64,000 nucleotides of DNA, taken from the NCBI GenBank assembly GCA_963966185.1, contig CAWZYM010000020.1, forward strand, positions 1,940,017 to 2,004,016. Direction: 5' to 3'. The stretch comes from Rhabditoides inermis. Taxonomy: Eukaryota; Nematoda; Chromadorea; Rhabditida; Rhabditidae. This document shows, piece by piece, positions 9,819 to 27,350 of the stretch (positions within the stretch are counted from its first letter, which is position 1; each line of letters begins with the position of its first letter). Below the pieces are notes generated by a model. It was not told where the DNA came from and made no database searches. It saw only the letters and a program-made list of their open reading frames with translations. The translations under genes and the position numbers were made by a program.

Positions 9819-10620
9819 ACCCCTTTCTAGGGTTCAACGACCCTGCCGGTACGACGAAGACTGTTCGTTTTGTGATGCCGTATGCATCGTATTCGATCTA
9901 CTATGCGAATGGAGCGACCATCGACCCTGACTATTACTGGTTCGGAGACCTGGCAGGAGCAGAGGGCACCGCCAAGGAGGGACACCTCTACTCCCTCGTA
10001 AGCCCCCCTCTCTCTCTCTCTCCCCTCCCTCTCCCCCCCCTCTCCCCCCTCTCTCTCTCTACCCTGCTCTCTTTCAGCTGGACGCTGCTTTCCGTGTCCG
10101 TTCCAACCTCACTGACGGAATCCCGCGGGGTGTGATCGAGCCTCTTTCGATGAGCCATGCTTCGACGTTCAGCCTGTCTGGAGTGTACTTCCTCAACTGT
10201 TTCCCTGTCGCTTCCTATTCCGATGCCCAGGCCAAGCTTAGTGAGTGCTCCTTCCACGCTTCGAAAGTCCTCGCCTTCTTCAGCCTCGGTCGACACCTAC
10301 TGTGTGGAGGATGAGCTGAACGGAAAGATCTACTCGCCTGTCCAGTTCCCTACCATTCCTCCCACTTCCCCCCTTCCCGCTCAGGACCTGTTCTACTATT
10401 CTCCTGATATCAAGCTGTCTGCTACCAAGTAAGAGCGAGGGAAGGAGGGAGGGAGGGAGAGAGGGAGAGAGGGAGAGGGAAGGAGTGAGAGCGAGAGAGA
10501 GGGAGAGGGAGAGGGAAGTGGAACGGAGAGGGAGATAGAGAAGTTATTGTTCTCTTCAGGTGGGAGGACGTGAGGGCCTACCTGCAGACCAGCACAGGAA
10601 TGCCTGTTCTCCTCATCTAA
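9707..10620 (+). CDS. Palindromic family copy D: secreted protein of unknown function, 199 aa
   Basis: Exons 9707-9770, 9831-9997, 10078-10240, 10284-10428, 10560-10620. Signal peptide and domain-free Tyr/Pro-rich mature chain as in the other copies. Distinct substitutions include ASYSD for ASYAD in exon 3. Splice signals are intact and there are no stops, so it is probably expressed. Its promoter is of the A type. The very small coding divergence between copies, with no obvious excess of disabling changes, points to recent duplication or ongoing gene conversion between arms. Confidence 0.84.
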
Positions 10621-10980
10621 ACACAAGCAACGTCAACATGTAGTCCCATAACCGATAAAAAAACTCATCATACTGTTTTCAGTGTGGTCTATCAATCGCG
10701 AGTTCATATTGAGTGTGTCTTGTCATCCGGAAAACAGTTGACACGTTTCTTAAAAGATACTCGCTTGCCCGCGTCATAGAGTGATCCCTGAGTGATTTGA
10801 TGTGTCTGGTCGATGACTGCGTGGTTGAAGAAAGGTGTGTGTTTACATGTGTCTGTCATTTGTCTCCTCGCGCATTCGACTGGACGGTTCACTCTATGAC
10901 CACATTGGCAACCATCTTGCTACTGTTTCTACTGCTTTGAATTGGTTTGATGTTCAACCCACAGTGTTGTTCTCTTTTTT

Positions 10981-11023
<43 letters not shown>

Positions 11024-12514
11024 TTTCCTCTCTCTCTCTCTTTGCCTATTCTCTCCTCTATATCCTTTTTGTATTCCTCTATCTTGTCGTCTCTCTCTCT
11101 CTCTCTCAGTCTCCCTCTTTCCCTCTCTCTTTCTCTCTCGCTCTCCCATGTTCTATTCCTCAGCGCACCAGTCTGTCACATGCCCCGACCTCACACTTTC
11201 ACATCAGGTGAAATTTTATATTCGGGAAAATAATTTGACGGCGCGGGATATCCCAGTGGTTAGCACTATCATAACCGAATATGTGTGTGTTTTTTTTATT
11301 TATATTGAGGTTTCTTTACCGGCAATGTCAATCTGAAATCGAATACCACCTCGACACACACGCTCAAAAACGTTTCAGAAAGTGTTGTTTACTTCAAGGT
11401 ACTATCACACTCGAATAACTATTATGCTTTAGATGACTCCGAGTGCGGGTTACGAGTGCATTGTGATACCTGATGCCGGATAAAACGAAGGATTTTCTCT
11501 ATCAGTCGCATTGTATGCTGCTCCGTTTGTTCTATGTACGTTTATTTCCTATTTTCAGGCTAAAAATCCGTACTTCTGCGATTTGTGAATCATAGTCGTT
11601 TCGGTGGAGGAGCATACGTAAAACTCTTGCAATTATCGATTTCACATTGCAAATATTGCATTCAGGTGAACAAAACGGCTACGGGCTATGATTGATCTTC
11701 GCCGCGTCGCCAACCGAAACGAGATAGAAGACACTGGTATCCTCCTCGACCGCTGTTAGACCATACAACCACGTTCCCATAGACACCAGCCCATACAATG
11801 AACAACCTCATATCATTTAGTCTCTACCTACAGTATTCTCCAATATAGGGAGAGGGGAGAGGGGAAAGGAAAACGTAAACACGTCGATATTCTTCAATAA
11901 AAATCAAACACCACTTTCATATATAAATATTATTCAATATATGCAATCAGTTCAAAACGATCAATGCATCACGCAAATAAAACACATAATTGTAAATGAA
12001 TAAAACTCAATCGGTAAATAGAGCGCGTGTGAGAAACAAGACAGAGAGGGGTGAGAGGGGCGGGACTTAATTAACATAAACACGCGCGCAGTGGGTGGGG
12101 GAGCGTGATGTGGGGGAAGGGGCATACGCGCGCATTTCAATTCGATAACCGGCTCACATATTAGATAGTTAGTTGAGAGAAAGAAGGATGAGAGAGGGAA
12201 CAAGGAGAGAGACAGGAGATGAGAGCAGATGTGGGGCCACCACACACACATCCCACCCTCCAATTGTACATAGTTGCATATACATAATATCTGCTCGTGC
12301 ATGTGTGTGTATGTGTGTGGTGTGTGATAGAAAGCATAGTCTCACACCGCCTCCCATCGACAGCCAACGCGCCCTCTATTGACGAGCAGGGACGCCGACT
12401 GACTGACTGACGGGGGCGGGGCCAAGGCAAGTGGGCGGGGCCAAGTGGGCGGGGCTAGCGGTGGGGCGGACTGGAGCGGGGCGGGCGGGCGGGGGCGGGA
12501 CGGGACGGGAAAGG
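10621..12514. other. Intergenic between copy D and the G-alpha-s gene
   Basis: Contains CT tracts at 10985-11150 and, at about 11240-11275, a short sequence resembling the 5' half of a tRNA (ATCCCAGTGGTTAGCACT), probably a decayed tRNA-derived repeat. From 11860 to 12515 would be 3' flank of the G-alpha-s gene. No convincing coding exon was found. Confidence 0.5.
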
Positions 12515-17817
<5,303 letters not shown>

Positions 17818-18735
17818 CGAGGCTAGCAGGCAGTGGGAGCGCGTCGGCGTCCGATCAGCGCCGCTCACAGCAGTCAAAACCGGAGAGAGGCGAGCGAGAG
17901 ACACACCACACACAGAGCACACCCGCAGTCCCCCGCTCCCCGGCAGACCCACACGCCGCGCCGCGCCCGCCCCGCACCGCCCCCAGAGCGCGCCGGGACC
18001 CCGCGCGCCAATTCGAACCAGCCCGCAGCAGACAGTCACCTGCTAGGCTGCGTCCGACACTGGCAAGCTGGTTTTTGAGTTTCCATGTCGCGGATGTCAT
18101 CGATTTGTTGTGTGATACACTTGTCTTACTGATAGCTTGATCTGTTCGCTGGAATGCTATTGGCCAGACGCTGCTACATCGCTGTAACTGACTGCGTTTC
18201 TTTTTTCAGTTTTTTGTTTAGTTAAAAGTGTGTTTTTAACATTTATTTTCATTATGATAAATCATAACTTTTACACACTATTGTATATGGCTCAAATCAC
18301 CAATGTATTATTATATTCATGTTCTAGTTATCAATTTATACACGTTTTCCATTTTTGTTATCATGTCAGCTGAGCAGAGGCCCTCAGCTGACTCATCAGT
18401 CGATTTCACGATCTGGTCTCGGTTCTGATAGTATCTTCAATCCAAACACTCAGTTTATGTATGCTTTGCCGGCAGATATTCTTTTTGTGTTTAATTGAAG
18501 TCGTCAAGTTTCGGTGCGTTGTGCACCTAGTGTGTTTCCCGTTTTTTTCTACTTGCGTACTTGCGAATTGTTACTATGCTTACATTTCTCGTGTATTGCG
18601 AAATATATGGTTTATGCATTTCCAACAGTATTTTTGATTAGATCTTTTACAGGCATCGCATTCTTTGATCTGCGCCTAGCCGCGCTGATTTGAGAGGACC
18701 CCTCAGTCTACCTACCCTATTTCCCAATAACAGCG
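17818..18735. promoter_or_regulatory. Divergent promoter region of G-alpha-s (minus) and VPS4 (plus)
   Basis: The two start codons are 918 bp apart on opposite strands. The G-alpha-s half (17818-18060) is very GC-rich; the VPS4 half is AT-rich. The sequence GGACCCCTCAG at 18696 precedes the VPS4 start. No TATA box is obvious on either side. Shared regulation is an inference from the head-to-head layout. Confidence 0.45.
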
Positions 18736-21700
18736 ATGACATCTCTCCAGGTGCGCTTTATCATTGTGTTTATACATTGTGCTATGATTTTTTCGAAATA
18801 TGTGCTATGATTTTTTCGAAATAGAACTTCTTTTGATTTTCTTGTAATTGATGACTTTACCGTAACCTATACCGTAATTTACATGTTTTCACAATGTGCT
18901 ACCTGATTCGAGATAAATATTCTGATATCAAATTATACGTTACTGAAGTTGTTAGATTTCAGCGTGTAATAGGCATACGTTTCAGAAAGCGATTGACCTG
19001 GTGACGCAGGCGACGGAAGAGGACAAGGCGGGCAAGTACGACGAGGCGCTCCAGCTCTACGATCAGGCCATACAATACTTCATCCACACCATCAAGTGTA
19101 CGTTTCTCTTTCATTTTCTATAATTTCTAGCAAGATATCGTCTTACGCTGTTCCATAGTAGTAGTTGTACATGAGTTGAAAGGGAATTCAGCTTGATTTC
19201 ATGATAGCAAGATTTCAATGGTTACTCTTTTTCAGACGAGGCGCAAGGAGACAAGCAAAAGGAAACGATCCGCACCAAATGCACCACCTACCTCAACCGC
19301 GCCGAGCAAATCAAGAAGTTCCTCAAGGTGAACGACGTTGTTTTTCTCGTCGTTTGTTTTCAATATTGCATGTTCTCTAATTTACTATTTATTCTTATGC
19401 TTATGTTGTCTAGTCTTTGATTTCGATATTTGAGTTTTGTTGATTATTTGTTTCAGGGAGAATTGAATCACAAATCGAAAGGCAGAGTATGTTCTTTTTT
19501 AAAAACTGAATACATGTCTATAATCCGAGATCAAGAAGACTTGTCAATGTTCCCAAACGATGCGTTATGCGTTATGCCAAACATCGAATTGTGTCTCAAA
19601 AGCTCACAACTAAATAACTAATTTTTAGGACGTTCTCAAATCTCAATATCGAAAAAGAACACCCATCATGTTACAGGAGGGTGCGAAGAAGCCGGTGAAG
19701 GACGGCGGGAACAGCAAGAACAGCGACAGCGACGACGACGACAGCGAGAAGAAGAAGATGCAGGTCGGTGAAGAAACAAATGCACATACACATATATTTT
19801 ATTCTTATCCATTTTGTCCATTTCGTATCCATTTCTTTCAATCAATCATTTATCCAGAATCGCTATTTCCTTACCTGACTCTTCAACAAGTGCACGGTTG
19901 TATATCGGTTTTAGCCCTTGCGGTATACCGAGTGCATTATTGCTTCAATTTAAGAAATTCTATAGCAGTAATAGTTAATTTATAGTTTTGATTGTAGGTG
20001 TTTTTTTCTAAAACAACGAATATTCGATAACATATAGAAAACGAGTCAAATATATTACTCGATTGTTACGTTTTTGACTGTGTTCATCATCATTGTCATT
20101 GTGGACAAGGATGGTGTGGGGAAATTTGATTAACATAAGAAACTTACCTGCAATTTGTATTGATAAATCGTTTATTTAATGGTATGGGTATAATTTGCAA
20201 TGTAGATTGTCTATTGCTCTATCACTACGTGGAATAATATAGTGGGCCCGCAAATGAGTTCCACTCTTTTCATGAGAGGCATAAGTGTGGTTAGACAACG
20301 ATCTGAACCCATTGGACGGTGTTTCAAATTTGACAAAACATTGCGGAGGGGTTCGAACCCACGAGCAGATGATTGGTAAGCGAGAGCGTTACCACTACGA
20401 CACTTGGCTATGTCAGACGTTCCACAAAATAGAGATATGAATGCCAAAGAAAATCTGCAGTCCGCATCATCCATGTACTACGGTGCCAACTAGAGCACGG
20501 TTATTTTTTTATCGGAAAATGCTGAGCTAGTTGCTCGCTTAGTATAACGTAAACGGAATAACGTAGTTAATTTATATTAAATTATAAGTGAGTATAGTTT
20601 TTAACACACTTCAAAAAATCAATTTATAAGAGAATGTGTAGAAAATAGTGGGCCCGATGAGTTCCACTCTTTTGCACGAGAGACATTAGGATTAGGATAG
20701 TTAGACAAAGAGAGAACCCATTGAATGATGTTTTCATTCGAACAAAACTTTGAGTGTGTACCAAAAGTCGATCCCACGAATATCTGCTTGCTAGACGAAA
20801 GCGTTACCACTACACCACTTGGTTATGTGAGAGACACAGCGAAGTAGTGATATGAACAAAAAGAAAAAGACTGCGATGAATTTCGTTCAGTATACGGTAC
20901 GTTCAAATTTTTATTTGGGTGTGTTGCAGGACAAGCTGCAGGGCGCGATCGTGATGGAGAAGCCGAACGTGAAGTGGTCGGACATTGCCGGTCTGGAGAC
21001 GGCCAAGGAGGCACTCAAGGAAGCCGTCATTCTACCCATCAAGTTCCCACAGCTATTCACCGGTACGTTTCATCTCTGTTCCAATTTCCCTATCATATAC
21101 TACCCTGGTAGAGAGTGAGCAAGAGAATGATATTGTAACAGTATCTACAGACAGTTTGAACTAGTGCAATAACTAACGTCAGTCTCTCGTCCTCCCCTGT
21201 TGTTAGTTTGCGGTTTGGGGTAGATAGTTTCAGTGTGGCGTTGTCGACTCATGACTAGCTGAGCAGTCTCTGCCATTGCCGTTGCCCATTGGGGAAGTTT
21301 GTTGACACGTGTGGTGGCGGTGATTGTTGTTGGAGGAAAAGGGAAAAGGAGAGACACCGTCTCCGCCACCAGACACTAGAAATCCGGCAATACTAGCAAA
21401 TGAGGAAAATGTGTTTATTTCACAAGTGTGTCTATACATTGAACTCGCTGGTGGTGTTGGCACATGGTGTACGCTGTTCGATACGTTGGCTATGCGGGAA
21501 GATGCTACAAATGTATACGGCTTATATGTGTGATAGACGGGCCCGTAGAAGGAAGGGAGAGAAGACAGACTCTCGCCCAGAAACAAAACAACGACAACTA
21601 AAAGAGAACACTGAACACACACGGAATGGACGCATATACGTCTTGCCAAAGAAGTGACAGGAAAGAAACTGGGAATAGTCACCATAGTAGTACAATATAA

Positions 21701-24303
21701 AACTCAAACTACAAACTCTTATCTATATCAACTGTGCCTGGAGGCTGTGCGGATGTCCGCCGGCGCCGGTGCCAGGATGATGATGGGAAGGATGCGCGTA
21801 GCCGGGTCCCGGCACGCCTCCCTTGTGCGCCCGCGCCGTCAACGCCATGTCCTCCTCCTTGATCATGAACAGACTGGCACCGTACAGGGCCGGGCTGACG
21901 ATGCACTGCGTGAACGCGGCGAACATGGTGACGAGTGGGATGAGCGTGTCGCCATGCGGATTGCCCCACAGGTTGACGGCGTAGAACGGCACTTGGTACA
22001 ACGGGCTGCAAACGAAAGTGGATTAGTCACTGAGAGCTGTGAGTATCTGCCCTAGCGACAAGTTCCCAGCAATTTGCAAACGCCCCCTCTTCTCTGCCCG
22101 CCGAGGCGCCGAGAGTGCATGGATGTTTGGTTATGGGAAGCACAATGGCAGGCAGTGGCTCGGACGTGCGCCGCTGTTTTGGTTTGGAATTGGAGAGGGA
22201 GAGAGAGAGAGGGAGGCAGTGGCATGCCCGCAGTCGCTAGTAATTATCGTCGTTCGCATCTGAGAGTGTCTCTCGTTGCTCTTCCTCTCTTTTCTCGCTT
22301 GCCCACTCATCTCACAGAAGGCTCCCTCTCCCTCACAAAATAAGAAGATGCGAATGCGAAGTGAGGTGGAATGGAATGGCGGAATAGCGCCGCGTTAGCG
22401 AGCAAAAATGTAGACATAACGCGATATGTGCTCGATAGCCCGATTACCAAGAAGAGAATCATATGCTCTCGCCGTTATTATTTTTGACAGAAGCAGTTAA
22501 ATATATAGCGAAAAATGGTTTACCTGATGAGGAATGCGTAGACGAGCCAGCGGCTTTTGTACAGTCCGATGCTTTGGAAGACGATGGGCGAGTGGTAGAG
22601 GATGCCCAGCACTCGGATGTATGCGTAACTCGAGAAGGCGGCCGGAATGAACACGCCCAGAATGAGTAGATACGTGAGGAACTTGAGACCCGAGTCGCTG
22701 TGGCCCCACACGCATTGTCTGCAAAGAGTGTGGATGAAGTGAGGGAAGAATGACGCGACTCACCGCAACGCTGGGTCGTAGACGACAATGTGTCCGTTGG
22801 TGAGGGATGGGAGGGCGAGTGCGAACGAGATGAGCCACGACAGGGCGCAGAGCATGTTGGGCGGCAGACCGAAGAGCTGCTCGTAGTGGATGCGCGCGAA
22901 GGTGAGCAGATGCACACCCGCGATGCACAACACCATCAGCGCCAGAACTGTCCACACACAACATGTCAGCAGAGCCTAGAAAGGGCATGTTGGCTGGAAA
23001 AAAGGCGAGCAGGCGTGAAATGCGAGCAGGCGTGAAATGATGAAGTGTACCTGTATGCGACACAACACATGGCTGTTCTGCCAGAGGTTCTCGCCCGTCC
23101 ACGCTGTGTAGCAGAGAATGGGTACAAGCACGCACAGCGCGAATAGGTTGGTGATGCAGAGGTGCGCGATGAAGTGCGACGAGATGAAGTTGTGGTAGAG
23201 CTTGTGCGCCACAATGTACAGCAGCAACACTGTGTTGGCGATGACACCTAGACGAGTGACGTGTGAGATTGACATTAACATGGACGCTAACCTATGATGG
23301 AGATGGCGGCGAATGCAGCGGCAGCGATGGGCTCGGGTTTGGAGGTGTGGGAGGCATTGAGATAGACGTAGTCGTCCCACTGCTCGGTCGAGTTGGCCAG
23401 ACCCATGCTGGGGTGCGAGTGGAAGGGAGGGAGGGAGGGAGGCACGAGGCGACTGACTGCCGCCGCCGCCGCCCGCACTCTTACTCCCTCTCTCTCCCTT
23501 CCCCCTCTCTCTCTTCTCTCCCTCTCTTCTTCTCTTCTCGCCTCAGTCGCCAGCCCGCCCGCGGCTGCGGCTGCTGCTTCGTATTTCGATCAATGCCCGC
23601 GAGGGAGGGGGAATACAACGGAGGGCGGGGTTTATGTATGGCGAATGGGCTAGAGAGGGAGAGGGGTGGATTTGGCATTGACAGTCGGGATTGGTGCTAG
23701 ACTAGGACATTTTGCGTGGAAAAGAGAAAGTGGGGTGTTTTTGGCGTGTTTTAGAGTTTGGTTTGGAGACGTATTTTAAGCGGTGGCTCTAGTGAGATTG
23801 TTTTCAGTTTGAAGTTAGATTTGAATATATTAAAGGATGTATCCGGGCAATATTTGCTTATGCCATAGTTTTTGCTTTAAAAGATGCTTCACATAATGGC
23901 TAGAAACACCTACCAGATTGAAAGTTCTGAAAGTTTGTTTTAAATGAGTTATTGCCGTAAATACAGGTTTAGTCCATATTGGAGTAAGGCTATAACTAGC
24001 TAAAAAGTGAAATTTTCTAAAAAAAAATTTCAACGCAGTTCCGGGGAACTCTCCAAAACAATCCAATAACCCATTGAACATTTTTCGAGATCTTTTGAAA
24101 TAACAGAGATATTGCGACTTGAAAGACGTCTCAGGGACTTCGTGGCGGGACCAATTTTTATTGCCCGTAGTAATCCTTTAAATTGGAAACTCACTTAAGA
24201 CAAAGTGAATGAGCAAAGTGTGTTTCAGGAAATCGCAAGCCGTGGAGGGGAATTCTGCTGTTTGGCCCTCCCGGTACCGGAAAGTCGTATATTGCCAAGG
24301 TGG

Positions 24304-24342
<39 letters not shown>

Positions 24343-26671
24343 GGAAGGAGGTAGGAAAGGAAAGGAAATGGGGCTGTTTGTTGTTGTGTTGGGTATGTTT
24401 CACAGTGAGGGTATGCATGTCTGTTGGGTGCAATGCATAATATAGTGGGAGTCGAAGGAAAGAGGATGTGCCCTCTCTAGGTTACCATAAAAGAGAGGGG
24501 GGGGAAGAGGATGATAAGGAACGGGCTATTAATTGTGCATGAGCGGTCTGACAGCTATTGTCCCCATGCGAATGTTTGAATAGCAGGCTGTGGCTAAACT
24601 GGTAATGTTGTTGTTGTTGAATGTGAATTCAGAATAGAATCAGAATATTTATCTCGAATCAAATAGCACATTACAATTATGTAAATTACGGCAAGGTTAC
24701 GGTAAAATACAGTAATGCAACGCCTACTGCGAGTCCCAATAACACGGATTTCGGTAGTCCCGTGGATGCGTGCGTGCTGTTGGTGGTGCATCAGAGATAA
24801 ACCCCGCGGCAGCCGCGGCGGAGGTAAAACGGTCCGCGGCAGTCGCGGCGGAACATTCCGCGGCAGCCGCGGCGGACTCCGCCGCGGCTGCCGCCGTACC
24901 TTCCGCCGCGACTGCCGCGGCTGATTTTGCTTCCGCGGGTACCTCCGCGGATCGGACCCGCGGAGGTAAAAAAAAATCCTAGCGAATGCTACATAATCAT
25001 AAGAGTGAGACTTGAAAAAATTGAGCGTACTTCTAGCCTACGGTCTTCCAAAAGTGAGCACGTCATCCATAGTATTCGACTATGACGTCTCTAACAAATA
25101 GGCGCTCTGAGATCATATCTTATCGGATCTGTTTTGAACGTCGCGCTTTCTGACTTGATTGGTGGCCGTGCGCTACTTGAGCCGGGTTTACGGACATTCC
25201 GCGGGATCCTCCGCGGCAATGAGCGCGCGGAGGGTACAACGCAACCTCCGCGACCTTACTCACTGCGGAACTTGGCGCGGAACTGTCAAAATCTAAACCT
25301 CCGCCGCGGCACGTTTTAGTTCCGCCGCGACTGCCGCGGAAGGGGTTACCTCCGCCGCGGCTGCCGCGGTCGGTCTCTGAGATGTCATCCCCTGCTTGCG
25401 GCTTCTGGGGAAGTTTCGATCTCGGCGGCGGAAGATCCGGGCTTCAACGATCGATCGCGAAGAGACGTTTCCGAGAGTTTCATCGTCTTCGAGGATTCCT
25501 CTCCAGTCTCAATGCCGTAGATGTAGAGAGTAGCAAAATCGAGTACCAGTCCGGTTAGTGTCCTCCGCCGCACAGCATTGTTCAGGAGTCGGGGGAATAA
25601 CAGGGGAAGGCACTCGACCGCGCGCTAGCAGAGAAAGGAAAGGAAGCGACGAGGAGATACTGAAGAATGTGAATTACAAGTTGTGAATTACAATATACAG
25701 ATACATAGCTGCTTCAACTTGGTCGCAGTTTTGAAGAAAAAACTGTATATTGAGAATTCGGGTGGAAGAATTAGACAACACCCGTCGTTGTTTCAGGCGG
25801 TGGCGACTGAGGCGGACAACTCGACCTTCTTCAGTATCTCCTCGTCGGATCTGATGAGCAAGTGGCTCGGCGAGTCGGAGAAGTGAGTAGCACATGTTCA
25901 TCCTAATCGGCATGGATACACAAACATACATGCGAGCAAAGTATATACGGAAATTTATCGTAATACTTTTTTGTTTATAGTCGACAAGTTGCTGTAGAAT
26001 GACTTCACCTGTGTGAAATGATTTTTTCACATCTAATTTCAGGCTCGTCAAGAATCTGTTTGCTCTGGCTCGCGAGCACAAACCGTCTATTATCTTCATT
26101 GATGAGGTGAGAAGATACAATCATCTTACTTCTGTGGGGAGAAAACTGGCAATGCGTAAGTTTACTCTAGTTATGACGTGTGGACGTGATTGTTGATTTG
26201 TGGTGGGCCAAGGGCTAGGAGAGGGCGACAGCTGTTGCGCTCGACTGCCACTCTTACTGGCTAGTAAACGAGACGTAATCAGCTCTACGACCGGGCGTGT
26301 TGTTTTTACACTGAATGACATGAACATGAGTCATGAATTATGGGGGCGAAAGAAAGCAAAAACTGTTTATCGAGTATTACTTTGATCAAAATTCTACTAA
26401 AACTTAAAACCATACATTCTGATGATTCAAACATAACGTATCAGACTCGTCGATGTACCACTGTGTGATTGGGTTTTTCCAGATCGACTCTCTGTGTTCG
26501 TCTCGGTCCGACAACGAGTCCGAGTCGGCGCGCCGCATCAAGACTGAGTTCATGGTGCAGATGCAGGGAGTCGGCCTGAACAACGACGGCATCCTCGTAC
26601 TCGGGGCAACCAACATCCCATGGATTCTCGACAGCGCCATCCGAAGGTGAGCGAGGGCGAGAGAGACAGAG

Positions 26672-26705
<34 letters not shown>

Positions 26706-27314
26706 GGCGGGGCATAATTAGGGGAATAGGGAAGGGCAGCGGAACATGTGATGGTGTGGCGTTGCAGGCGTTTCGAGAAGCGTATCTACATCTCTCTTCC
26801 CGATGTGGGTGCCAGGAAGGACATGTTCCGTATCGATGTCGGCAAGAACAAGAACAACCTCACCGACGACGACTACAGGGTGGGTGACAAGTTGACAAGT
26901 GCTATTGTACTATATGGGGGGGGGGGGTGATTGAGTAACGTTGTGTGTATAGGTGTTGGCGCAGCGCACGGATGGCTACTCTGGCTACGACATCAACATT
27001 CTGGTCAAGGACGCGCTGATGCAGCCGATCCGCAGGGTGCAGAGCGCCACTCACTTCAAGGTGCGTTCAGGGAATCTGTCTCCTGATGAAGCGGATCATC
27101 AGCCCTCGCATTAGAGAAGAGGAGTAGTATGTTGTATTGAGGCATGTGAATGTGGTTGCAGCGCGTGTCTGGTCCGTCGCGCACGGATCCGGCTGTGATA
27201 GTGCACGACCTGCTCACGCCCTGCTCCCCCGGAGACCCCCACGCCATGCCCATGAGCTGGCTAGACGTGCCCGGAGACAAGCTCGCCGAGCCCATCTTGT
27301 CCATGGTACGCATC

Positions 27315-27350
<36 letters not shown>

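Larger units (their letters stand above)
3271..10620. repeat. Palindromic (inverted) duplication of a two-gene unit, copies A-B and C-D
   Basis: Four copies of one five-exon gene lie in the order minus, plus, minus, plus. Copies A and D share one type of upstream sequence; B and C share another, so the block A-B is the reverse complement of C-D. The centre is a unique spacer at about 6950-7985. Coding exons have identical lengths in all copies (64, 167, 163, 145, 61 nt). Introns differ mainly in the length of their CT or GA tracts. The A-B intergenic arm is longer than the C-D arm because of a 557-bp insertion at 5191-5747 and about 150 bp of further difference near 5015-5150. Confidence 0.85.

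Noticed and set aside
11689..11760. A 23-codon frame starting MIDLRRVANRNEIED
   Set aside because: It follows an acceptor-like TTCAG but has no partner exon in phase and no recognised similarity.
20360..20430. A functional tRNA on the minus strand
   Set aside because: No 7-bp acceptor stem and a diverged second copy nearby with a broken box B; better read as a tRNA-derived repeat.
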